Below, one piece after another: positions 36,075-45,534 of a DNA stretch of 64,000 nt. The translations under genes were made by a program, and so were the position numbers. The notes below the pieces were generated by a model. The model saw only the letters and a list, made by a program, of their open reading frames with translations. It made no database searches and had not been told where the DNA came from. Source of the DNA: Epiperipatus broadwayi (lineage: Eukaryota; Onychophora; Udeonychophora; Euonychophora; Peripatidae). Each line of letters starts with the position of its first letter. Position 1 is the first letter of the stretch. The stretch spans positions 248,001 through 312,000 of the forward strand of contig JAQFVV010006505.1 of the NCBI GenBank assembly GCA_028023455.1, given 5' to 3'.

Positions 36075-36292
36075 CGTTTTAAATCTCTGTCTAAAACGAA
36101 TATGAATGTTTACTTTCATCTTTTTATTTTTTATCTTGATTAATTTTATTTCCAAAGTACTATGCTTAATGCTATCTTCTGGTTTTTGACCTACATAGGT
36201 TTCTACTTTCTCTGTAGCAATGCTATCTCATTCTAATTTAATTTCTATTTCCAAACTACTATATTTACAATTATCTGACTCTACTATCTTAT

Positions 36293-36607
36293 TCATGACC
36301 TCAACTTCCTTATTTCTTTGTCAAAGTCTACTTCTACAATCTCTTGATTTTTCTCTACCTTTCCTCTAATTTCTTTTTTTATTTTATTTTGTCCCATTTT
36401 GATCTGGTCCTTTAACTTTTCAAGCATTTCAGTTTGCCCTTCCAATTTACTCTTCATTTCATTATTTTGGTTTTTAAGCTCTTTGGCGATTTTTTTATAT
36501 TCTTGGGCTGTTTCTTTTTGTTTTTCAAACATGCTGGTTAGTAAAGCTATGATTTCTCTTTTTCCCTTGTTGGGGCTATTTTCTATATTTTTACCTTGAG
36601 CTTCCAT
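36293..36607 (-). pseudogene. gag-position coiled-coil frame
   Basis: A minus-strand frame of 104 codons starts about 440 bp downstream of the PBS, the place of gag. It is very rich in Lys, Glu and Gln; from about residue 25 to 95 it reads as a long amphipathic coiled coil with few prolines. No capsid or zinc-knuckle signature. After its stop, frames with similar composition continue to about 36090, where the RTE fragment interrupts them. Taken as the remaining N-terminal part of a gag-like protein, by position and composition only. Confidence 0.45.
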
Positions 36608-37023
36608 TTTGGCTTTATTTTTTTTATAATTTATAATTTTAAACTTTACTTTTTTATATTATTTATCTTTAATACTATATTTTATTCACGCTCATAAGTT
36701 TACTAGTTTCTATTTTATTTATTTCTTACTAAATTGGAAATACATGCTGACTCCGCCCCTCCTTTGTCCATTTTTCTCCACCTGATCTTAATGCTTTAAC
36801 TCTGCCCAAACACTCAACTGTCTCTGATTTAACATAATGATTTATTTCAAGCAATGTAAATAGCATAAATCTCTCTTCATTTAAAGAAAACAAAGTTTTT
36901 GGTCAATTCTTTTTTTAAAAAAAAAAAATTAAAACGCTTTAACATACGTAATTTAGCTTTTGTATAGAAAAAATTTTTTTAAGCAAGAAACAAAGCATTT
37001 ATTTACTATTGTTTCTTAGGTCC

Positions 37024-37041
37024 AGCCCCATGTGGGCTCCA
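37024..37041 (-). promoter_or_regulatory. primer-binding site, tRNA-Lys-like
   Basis: Reading the minus strand from 37041: TGGAGCCCACATGGGGCT, four bases after the LTR end. It would pair with a tRNA ending ...AGCCCCATGTGGGCTCCA, which is close to the acceptor/T-arm end of tRNA-Lys(CUU) in animals. Exact tRNA identity is inferred. Its presence fixes the element on the minus strand. Confidence 0.75.
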
Positions 37042-37045
37042 TTTA

Positions 37046-38453
37046 TGTACTGGGTCGAACTGCTGAAACCACTTACTTATGCGTATATATAAATTTTGGC
37101 CGGTTTCAAACTTCTTCATAATACATTTATAATCTTATAAAGGTTACGTGAACGAACCGGCACGTTCGAGCAAAATGGGAGATCTTATTGATAGCTTTAA
37201 GTATCAACAATGGCCCATCTCAGCTGCTAGATTCAAACCCCTACTATCCAAATACTTTATTTGTTTCAGGGTAAATCTCGGGGTGCCAGCTAGTCTGAGG
37301 ACTAATGTATTCAGGCAGTAGGCTCATAATCCAGCGCTCGAAACAATTCCCTTAACTAGCTCAGTCTAATTTTAATCAATAATAAAATATTGCTAAGAAA
37401 AGATTGATAAAAAGAATTGACCGACAAATACAGTTTAATTTTAAAGACAATTTATTAATTAACATTAAATAATTTTAAACATTCTATAAATTTAAATATA
37501 ATACACACATATCAATAGTTCATTTTATGTATGATAGAGTTCATATAATTTGAATCTTGAATATTTATGACTTACAGTGATGGCTACTACATATAAATGA
37601 TAATAAATAAATGTTTACCTAGGATTTTGAATGTAGATGTAGAATTTTGTTCTCTTTGGTTGCTGCTTTCAGTGAGGATATTTCCATTACAAATACTTCC
37701 AGCCGACTGGGATGTTTCCTTGATGAGTTTCATTATTCTTCATGATTATTATTATTGGAGACAATTAGATACTGATGGAGATTTTCTAAGATGTTATGCT
37801 GACATTATTTCACGGGTAGATCTTGCTGTTTTCATCGGACATCAGGGTATGGAGAAAAACGTGCATTCCCAAAATCTTCTCACCACTGCATCTTGTTTCT
37901 GAATACCATTAACTTAACTGATTGAAATTAACTGACTCGATTGATTTGTGAACTCAACTGAACTGTCTCAACTCATTGTCTGATAAAATATTCAGTATTT
38001 ATACCAACGAAGTGTTTTCTTTTCGATATCCTCCGGCAAATATCTGTTGTCGAAATTCTTTAGCAATTAATCCTTTGACAACGTGTTTTTTGATTGATTG
38101 TTTAATTAGTTGTAGCTATTTCAAAATGTGTTGTTTTCATATCTTTAATTAGTAGTGCACTGCTGTGTTTTTTTTAAATACATTTTTCATTTATTTATAA
38201 TATTTAATACTGATACATTTTTTTTACATTTGCACACACATATATAATTTTACTCTACACATCAAAACTAGTTTTAAGATTATTTTTCTTCTTTAATTTA
38301 AATGAAGAGATTTATATATATATATTTTTTTTAAAGCTTTTAAATTGTATTTCACTAATAATAATAAACTCTTTTGCGAAAGATTTTTTTGTTTTAATAA
38401 TTTTTTTACGACAAAATTATTTTATATACATGTGCCAATTTGGCCTTGGCACA
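37046..38453 (-). repeat. 5' LTR of the LTR retrotransposon
   Basis: Plus strand TGTACTGGGTC ... CCTTGGCACA, 1,408 bp. TATTTATA at 37996-38003 gives a minus-strand TATAAATA, about 450 bp into the LTR; this suggests a U3 of about 430 bp and a long R-U5/leader. The 101-codon antisense frame is at 37597-37902. Confidence 0.88.
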
Positions 38454-38479
38454 ATATACAATGTAAGATTACACCATAT

Positions 38480-38612
38480 GATCATCATTTCTTATGCTTA
38501 CACAAGCTGTTAAAACAACTCTCCATACAGTAGTGCACCTAATGCAAGCCAAGCATCCATTGCTTGCTATGTCTTGAACTGAGTGGCATCACTGTATGGA
38601 GAGTTTGCTAAA
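38480..38612 (+). repeat. F2 terminal fragment
   Basis: CATATGATCATCATTTCTTA, TGCTTACACAAGCTGTTAAA, ACAACTCTCCATACAGTA, AAGCCAAGCATCCATTGCTT, GAGTGGCATCACTGTATGGA. Both TIR ends are joined with most of the core missing. Confidence 0.65.
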
Positions 38613-38614
38613 TG

Positions 38615-38990
38615 GAAAAATATGGGTGATTTAGTTTGTAAATTGTGTAAGAAAGGAATAGAAAACATTAGGCATCTGTTAATTGAATGTAAATGCTTAA
38701 TAACAGAAAGGGTACAAATAGTGAAATTATAGAAGAATAAATATAAAAAAGTGATTGTACAGAAGTGAATTATTGGTTTTTATGCTGCATTTGGGAAAAG
38801 GATGATTTAGATATAAAGGCCATAGAGTTGACAAAGATTATGTTGCGGAAATGGGATGGAGCAAAATATGGGAAAACATAGAGTGGGAAATGGAAAATAA
38901 AGTGGATAACAGGTTTCTCTGAGTATAATTTCTGAGAGATTCCTGACTCCATTTAAGGAGAAAGCACAGTACATCACATCACATTATACG
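38615..38990 (+). pseudogene. LINE 3'-end fragment, first of two
   Basis: Same order as the next entry but with stop codons. The frame L-V-C-K-L-C-K-K-G-I-E followed by R-H-L-L-I-E-C is the C-x2-C-x8-H-x4-C knuckle found C-terminal to RT in many LINEs. Downstream GGTTTCTCTGAGTATAATT, GAGATTCCTGACTCCAT and a TACATCACATCACA tail. Confidence 0.6.
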
Positions 38991-38994
38991 AGAT

Positions 38995-39405
38995 TTTTAG
39001 CAGCAGGGCATTATACACTTAAATGGAAAAATGTGGGTGATTTAGTCTGCAAGTTGTGTAAGGAAGGCATAGAAAATATTAGGCATCTGTTAAGTGAATG
39101 TAAATACTTGAAAGTAGAAAGGATACAAATAATAAAATTGCGAAAGAATAAATATAAGGAAAGTGATTATTCAGAAAGTGGGTTATTGATTTTTAGGCTG
39201 GGTTTGGGAAAAGATAAGGAGGAGTTAGATATGAAGTCCATGAAGGTGACAAAGATTCTGTTGTGGCAATTGGATGGAACAGGATATGGGAAAACATAGG
39301 GTGGGGAATGGAAAGGGAAAGTTAAGTGGCTAACAGGTTTCTCTGGGCATAGTTGCTGAGAGATTCCTGACTCCATATAAGAAGTCACAGTGTATCACAT
39401 CACAC
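38995..39405 (+). pseudogene. LINE 3'-end fragment, second of two
   Basis: A plus frame (39033-39299, 88 codons; open upstream to about 39000 as R-F-L-A-A-G-H-Y-T-L) carries C6, C9, H18, C23: L-V-C-K-L-C ... R-H-L-L-S-E-C, a zinc-knuckle as in the C-terminal region of LINE reverse transcriptases. No RT domain upstream. Ends with GAGATTCCTGACTCCATATA and GTGTATCACATCACACC. The two copies are tandem, about 390 bp apart; clade not assigned (distinct from the RTE elements here, which lack this knuckle). Confidence 0.6.
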
Positions 39406-39749
39406 CCCATTACAATTGAAGATTCAACCTGATTTTAAATAGTATCTTTAACATTTTAGTCTACAATCATTTTCAATAGTTTCTGGATTTTTATTATAAA
39501 ATCTTTTTTTTTTGTACTATAATTTAGGTTCTTACATCAACTTTAAATTTGATTAACTGTATATTCTAATAACATTAGTGTTAAAGATAATTGTTTTCAG
39601 TAGCTAGGATATTTTATGTAGTCGAATTTATAACTGTTTCTAGTTCATTTATTTCTACATATCCCCCCCCCCCCCCAAATTTTCTATCTCTGTCTTTTTA
39701 AGTTCAATATTTATATAAAATAGATTAGTATACAATATTTAATTGAAAT
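39406..39749. other. AT-rich stretch with a C14 run
   Basis: A run of 14 C at about 39663-39676. No gene seen. Confidence 0.5.
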
Positions 39750-39760
39750 ATTATAAATAT

Positions 39761-42700
39761 GGCTGCAGAAAGGAGTTTGCTATTAACTGAAAGGAGACCT
39801 TTTGATTCCTTTTGGAAGCCGTAAAGGAACCGAGCAGAGAAAATTCCTAAAATCCACTCGATACGTTCCTGTCATTGCAGCTGTTATTACTATGTGATTA
39901 TTCATATAGTATAGGAACATGGATGGGCTGCTCACCAACATGCATTAGCCAGCATGGTGAGTTTATTGGCTTTTTACCTCTGAGTTTAAGATCAAGAAAC
40001 ACCATGATCTTTCTTCTCAGTTGCCTGATAAGGCAGAATGAATGTTTGTGTAAATGATATTTTCCCAATAGATATATGTACAAATTATGACAGACAAAAA
40101 TAAATCATGGCTCTTATTCCCAGGAAGCCATAAAATCACCAACAAAGGCAGAGGCTGTTGGGCAAAGGTGGAGGGTGCTAAGAATCACTTGATTGTGAAC
40201 CCATGCTCCCATTTGATTACGACTTTTTATTTAGATACTTATAACTGCAGATCACTTTCAAGTGAAGGAAGATTGCAAGAATTAGAAGAAGAACTGTCTT
40301 ATATTAAATGGGACATTATTGGACTTTGTGAAGTTAGAAGAAAAGGTGAAGAGACAATTGATTTAAAAAGTGGACATGTACTCTATTATAAAGGCACAAA
40401 TATTGGAAATACAAGTGGAGTAGGATTCATTATAAATAAAAAGTGGAAGAACAACATTGTGGAGATTGATGGTGTATCAGACAGAGTGGCAAGATTAGTT
40501 ATACAACTTAATAGCAGATACCAAATGCAGATAATTCAGGTTTATGCCCCAACAAGTGCTCATAGTGATGAAGTAGTAGAAGATTTTTATATGGATGTAC
40601 AAAAGGCTTTCGATCAGAGTAAACAACATTTTAAAATTGTTATGGGAGACTTTAATGCTAGAATTGGTAAACAAATGAAAGATGAAAGTGCTGTAGGTAA
40701 TTTTGGTTATGGTAATAGAAATGAGAGAGAGGACATAGACTAGTGGAGTTTGCTGAAAAAAAAACTTTATATTATGAATTCTTTTTTTGAGAAAAATGTT
40801 AAAAGGAAATGGACATGGAAGCATCCCAATGAAGGTACAGCAGAATTGGATTATATTTTGACTAACAGAAAATACATATTTCAAGATTGTAATGTTCTTA
40901 ATAAATTTAACACAGGAAGTGATCATCGATTAGTAAGATGTAAGATACATGTTAATGCAAAACTAGAGAGACAAAAAATTATTAAGAAAAACAATTTTTA
41001 CAGTTGATATTCCTAATCTTCAGAAACATTCTAATGAATTTAAATTAGAACTTACAAATCGGTTTCAAGTATTAGTAGATTTTGAACATGATTCAGATTT
41101 GAATGAAATTAATATGAAAATAACTGATACATTTTTAAAAACTGCAACAAAGATAGCTGGTAGAAAAAAGCAGCAATTGACCAATAAAATTTCTACTGAG
41201 ACTAGAGAATTTATGAAGAAAAGAAGGAATATGAAGATATACAAAAATGATGCATTAAAAAGGATTGAATATCTCGAATTTTGTAAAATGGTACGGAAAA
41301 GAGTTGAAAATGATATAAGAAAGTATAACTGTGAACTAGCAAGGAAAGCTGTAGAAGAAAAAAAAGTCTCAAGAATGTAAAACAACATTTTGGTATTGGT
41401 AGGAAATTTATATCTGCAATAAGAAAAAAAGATGGAATTATTACTAAAAAAAGAGATGACATTATGAAATGGGTAGAAGACTTTTATCAAGAATTATATA
41501 GTAATAAAGAACAAGTACCCTGTACTTCTATTACATCTTCTGAATTGCCCAGAATTTTAAATGAAGAAGTAAGTGAAATATGCAATTAAATGTATAAATA
41601 AAGGAAGGGCTCCAGGTAATGATGGAATTATAATTGATATATTAAAAGAAGCAGGTGAAGAAATATAATTTTTTTTAGCAAAGTTATATACCAAATGTCT
41701 AAATGATAAAGATGTACCAGATGATTGGAAGAATGCAGTAATAATATTAATATTTTAAAAAGGTGATAAAGAAGATATTAGAAATTACAGACCTATCAGC
41801 CTTTTATCAGTTTTATACAAAAATTTTACCAAGATAATTACAACTCATCTACAGAGAACATTGGATTTCCACCAACCAAGGGAACAAGCTGGATTTAAAA
41901 GTGGTTTTAGTACAGTAGATCATATCCAGGTATTGAGAGAAGTTATAGAAAGGACAAATGAATATGAGTTGCCATTATGTTTTGGATTTGTAGATTATGA
42001 AAAGGCATTTGATTCTATAAACATTTCTTCAGTGATTAAAGCATTGGATCATCAAGGTATAGATCCAGGATATTGTCATATTTTAAAGAATATTTATAAA
42101 AATGCAACAGCAACAATTAGATTACATAATGATACTGGGAAAGTCAACATTGAGAAAGGTGTAAGACAAGGTGACTCCATATCTCCAAAACGTTTTACAG
42201 CAGTGTTGCAAGAAATATTTTGTGGATTAAAATGGGAAACTAAAGGAGTGAAAGTAAATGGAGATTATTTAAGTCATTTAGATTTTGCAGATGATATAGT
42301 TGTTTTTTGCAAATAATGCTTCAGAGCTGCAGGAAATGTTGCAGGAGTTATCAGATGAAAGTAGGAAAGTAGGACTAAAGATAAATGTTAAAAAGACTAA
42401 AGTAATGTTTAATCGATTTGCTCAAAATATGAAAATAAAGATTGATTATGATGAATTAGAAGAAGTTAACAGTTACAAATACCTTGGTCAGATTATTAAT
42501 ACAGATGGAAACATAATGGATGAAATTAATCATAGAATTAAACTTGGTTGGAGTGCTTTTGGTAGAAATAACTTGATACTAAAAGGAAATATGCCTATGT
42601 GTTTGAAAAGAAAGGTTTTTAATAAATGTGTTTTACCAGTTCTTACTTATGGATCTGAGACTTGGACACTTAATAGAAGAGCAATACAGAGACTCCAGAC

Positions 42701-43051
42701 CACTCAAAGAAGTATGGAGAGATGCATGTTGGGAGTAACAAGAAGAGATCGAAAACGCAATGTATGGGTAAGAGAACAAACAGGTGTTACTGACCTCATT
42801 GAAAAAATTAAAAGTTTGAAGTGGAGTTGGGCTGTACATATTGCTAGAAGAGATGATAATAGATGGACAATTGAAATCTTAAACTGGATTCCAAGAGATT
42901 GTAAAAGATCCAGAAAGAAACCACATGTGAGATGGATGGATGAAATAAGAAAGTGTGCAGGGGTGATGTGGAGAAGAGAAGCTAAAGATCGGAGATGGAC
43001 TAAACTTGGAGAGACCTTCATCCTGCAGTGGATTGATAATGGTTGATGATG
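39761..43051 (+). mobile_element. full-length RTE-clade LINE with 11-bp TSD
   Basis: 3,291 bp, bounded by an exact 11-bp TSD ATTATAAATAT (39750-39760 and 43052-43062). It starts GGCTGCAGAAAGGAG, has a leader of about 330 bp, one EN-RT reading frame, and ends with GGTTGATGATG, the short-repeat type of 3' end typical of RTE elements, instead of poly-A. Length matches full RTE elements (about 3.2-3.3 kb). The element is plus-oriented and AT-rich like its host. Confidence 0.92.
40087..43046 (+). pseudogene. RTE endonuclease-reverse transcriptase, inactivated
   Basis: Apurinic-type endonuclease: T-Y-N-C-R-S (N53), L-C-E-V-R-R-K (catalytic E82), Q-V-Y-A-P-T (Y153), M-G-D-F-N-A (D188, N190) and, after an in-frame stop at 40741-40743, the S-D-H-R-L-V motif (about 40918-40935). 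RT: R-N-Y-R-P-I-S-L-L, F-V-D-Y-E-K-A-F-D (41993 region, catalytic Asp), G-V-R-Q-G-D-S-I-S-P, F-A-D-D (about 42283-42294), then L-T-Y-G-S-E-T-W and a long basic C-terminus ending W-I-D-N-G, typical of RTE proteins. Lesions: nonsense at 40741, frameshift about 40985-41010, shift/stop about 41380, further stops about 41587-41757, and a +1 shift in a T6 run just after F-A-D-D (about 42303). Such proteins are often annotated in animals as craniofacial development protein 2-like. Not functional as it stands. Confidence 0.9.
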
Positions 43052-43062
43052 ATTATAAATAT

Positions 43063-43360
43063 TTTATTAATTTTCATAAATTTGGTTTAATTTATATAAT
43101 TATAAAATTTAATCAAATAGACCGGAATGCATAAAAGTTTGTGTCAAAACAAATCTTATATATAAAATCCCTAAAAGTTTGTCCTTAATACTATCATGTA
43201 ATATTCAAGTTAAACATTTCTTTTGTTAGAAGGTGAATTTTTCTAGGGAAAAAATAATTATTTGTTCCACCATTAATAAACTAACTTTTTACAAAGCATT
43301 TTATGCAGAAGAAGTATTTCCTTCCTTATTTGATTACGAACATTTTATTCAAAGCATTGA
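43063..43360. other. AT-rich spacer
   Basis: No recognised feature. Confidence 0.45.
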
Positions 43361-43862
43361 ATTTTACTCAACTGGAAATTAACTCAGGAATCTTTAGTTT
43401 TTAGGTCCAATCATCCAGCATTGTTTAGTCAACTGGAAATTAATCCAGGAATCTTTAGATTTAGGTGCAACCATCCAGCATTAAATTTTACTCAATTGGA
43501 AATTAATCCTGGAAATTAATCCAGGCCCAGCCATCCAGCATTGAGTTTTACTCAACGAGAAATTAATCCAGGAATCTTTATTTTTAGGTCCAATCATCCA
43601 GCACTGAACTTTACTCAACAAGAAATTAATCCAGGAATGTTTAGCTTTTAGGTCCAACCATCTAATATTGAATTTTATTCAACTGGAAATTAATCCAGGA
43701 ATCTTTATTTTTTATGTCCAACCACCCAACATTCAATTTTACTCAACTGGAAATTAATTCAAGAGTCTTTAGTTTTTAGATCCAACCATCCAGCATTGAA
43801 TTTTACTCAACTGTAAAAATAATCCAGGAATCTTTAGATTTTAGGCCCAACCATCCGGCATT
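43361..43862. repeat. ~64-bp minisatellite, 8 units
   Basis: Unit: ATTTTACTCAACTGGAAATT, AATCCAGGAATCTTTAG, TTTTTAGGTCCAACCATCC, AGCATTGA. Eight consecutive copies, with unit length varying by a few bases; the third carries an internal duplication of GGAAATTAATCC. Followed by TTCGAAGCCTCATCAGAAT, the inverse of a CTGATGAGGCTTCGAA core. Divergence between units is moderate. Confidence 0.88.
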
Positions 43863-44530
43863 CTGCTAAATTGCACTCGGTATCAAATTAACTTCGAAGC
43901 CTCATCAGAATAAATATCAAAAGAGATAATTTTTTATGTCTTTGTTTTCCTTCTATTTTTTTTTTCATATTAACACATTTCTGAGGGTCATACAAATATG
44001 TGGTGGAAATTTTGTTAAAACTTTTAATATTTTTTTCATCATAAATTTTTTAAATCCGTTTTTTAAATATTTAATTGGATTATTTTTAGCAATCCTTTTA
44101 GTTTTGTCTCCTGAACAAGTTCCTTAACTCCAGCCTAATCCCTGGTCTGATAATCATATAAAAATGATATCGTAAATAAATGGCAACAATAAACAATACA
44201 ATGAGAGACAAAGAGTTAATAATTCAATTTTTTTTAATACAATATTTATGCCAGTTTGCTGTAGTTCTTTGAAAATTTAATTCTTCAATTTCTCTCGAAG
44301 CCTTAATGACATCTACTTAACTATTTGATATATGAAAACATCTGCTATAGAGAACTCTTTGTGTCAATGAGATATCAATCTTCAATATCCAGAGTACATT
44401 TTTAAAAACTGGTTATAACATGAAAATTTAAAACCAATTTAGATTTTAAAATAAAAATACTTTCTAGAGACAAAAAAAATGAATCACAGATTCAGTTTTT
44501 ATAAACAAAACAGAAATAACTGTAATATGT
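43863..44530. other. AT-rich non-coding stretch
   Basis: Carries a minus-strand CTGATGAGGCTTCGAAGTTA core-like motif at about 43890-43912. The T-rich 63-codon frame at 43936-44127 is noise. Confidence 0.45.
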
Positions 44531-44534
44531 ATTA

Positions 44535-45376
44535 TATACGTATTTACCAGCATATAGAACGCACTTTTCTTCCCCTCAAAAGATCCCTAAAATATGGAGT
44601 GCATCTTATGCAGTGGTAATCAAAATTTCAGTCAGTCTAAAATTTCTGATTTATATTAATATACATGAAGATGAGTTTGGGCGCGTTCATTCTATGTGTT
44701 GGATGAATGAAGGGGAAAAGACATTGTGGATCGACAATGTGTTTGGGGGACTAGGTATCCTGATGGTCTGTTAAAGAAACTTGCCTTGCTAGTATGTATC
44801 AGATTTGGAGTCACAGAACACCCGAAGTTGTGAAAAATAAAATCAACCAACTGAAAACTCAATTAGCTGTAATTCAAGGGGACCTAATAAGCCAGTTTTA
44901 ATCTTAGGATGTTTGTATTATTAAATCATTTACAGGATTTATGAAAAAATATGGAACAGTTGGATGCAGTTTACAACTTTAAAAGTGAAACTCTCAGGAA
45001 AAAGGAAAAGACCTAGCATACAGATTTGTAAATGTCTCTATACTTCATAGTATGCTGTAAAATATAAGATAGTTGTAAAGTCATTTATGAAATATGGAAT
45101 TAATAACGCGCTGGCACAAGGGATGATTTATTATATGAAGACTCAATTTATGAAGAAGAGGTTCCAAATAATTTTTCATTTAGCTCTGGAGATGGATTTC
45201 TGACTTTTAAGGATAAGATTAAAAGGAACCTAGTCACATTTTTTAGGCATAAATAACTGAAAAATTAATACAGTAAATATTATGGAAATTCTTGAAAAAA
45301 TGTAGAAAATTATTTTTTTATTTAAAATGTTTATCTAAAAGAGAAGTGTGTCTTGTATGACGGTAAATATGGTATA
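44535..45376 (+). mobile_element. pogo/Tigger-like DNA transposon, internally deleted
   Basis: Terminal inverted repeats: left TACGTATTTACCAGCATATA then GAACGCACTTTT; right (reverse complement) ATACCATATTTACCGTCATA then CAAGACACACTT. This TATTTACC-GCATA-A-ACGCAC end is shared by widespread pogo-type elements. Length is 0.84 kb against about 2-3 kb for complete elements. The interior retains only the C-terminal part of the transposase. TA-rich ends do not allow the TA TSD to be proved. Confidence 0.75.
44690..45260 (+). pseudogene. pogo/Tigger-type DDE transposase, C-terminal remnant
   Basis: A frame near 44833-44886 reads KNKINQLKTQLAVIQGDL, matching the block after the second catalytic Asp in DDE_1 (pogo/Tigger/jerky-type) transposases, followed at 44945-44965 by K-I-W-N-S-W-M-Q. 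Further downstream come an acidic tail region and F-L-T-F-K-D-K-I-K-R-N-L-V (about 45198-45236). Several stops and shifts interrupt it. The N-terminal HTH DNA-binding region and first catalytic residues are missing. Confidence 0.7.
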
Positions 45377-45534
45377 TTAAAGGATAGCATTACCATTTTA
45401 GTGTCATTTATCATAAGTTTGAGTAATCAAGGATTACCAGTAATGTTTAAATCTTTAGATCAGTGTCTGTTTTGTTCCTTTATCAGTAATACTTGGGTTT
45501 CAAATCTGGGAGTAACATGATTGTTTTTTCTTCT

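Larger units (their letters stand above)
31988..38453 (-). mobile_element. LTR retrotransposon, non-autonomous or decayed
   Basis: Two direct repeats of about 1.4 kb (31988-33381 and 37046-38453) bound a 3.66-kb interior. Both have TGT...ACA ends. On the minus strand the element has a PBS next to the right LTR, a PPT next to the left LTR and a TATA box in each LTR, so its 5' end is at the right. ATAT flanks both ends (31984-31987, 38454-38457), a possible 4-bp TSD, but low-complexity. The interior has a short coiled-coil frame in the gag position and no recognised protease, RT, RNase H or integrase. It carries an inserted RTE fragment (35264-36074). The PBS type is common among Ty3/Gypsy elements, but without a polymerase the superfamily is not established. 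Confidence 0.85.

Noticed and set aside
35660-36082. 140-codon plus-strand frame
   Set aside because: Antisense shadow of the RTE leader/endonuclease fragment; openness comes from the G+C-rich composition.
40495-40926. 143-codon minus frame (and minus frames at 41065-41490, 42633-43021)
   Set aside because: Antisense to the RTE EN-RT coding region, whose plus-strand motifs are clear.
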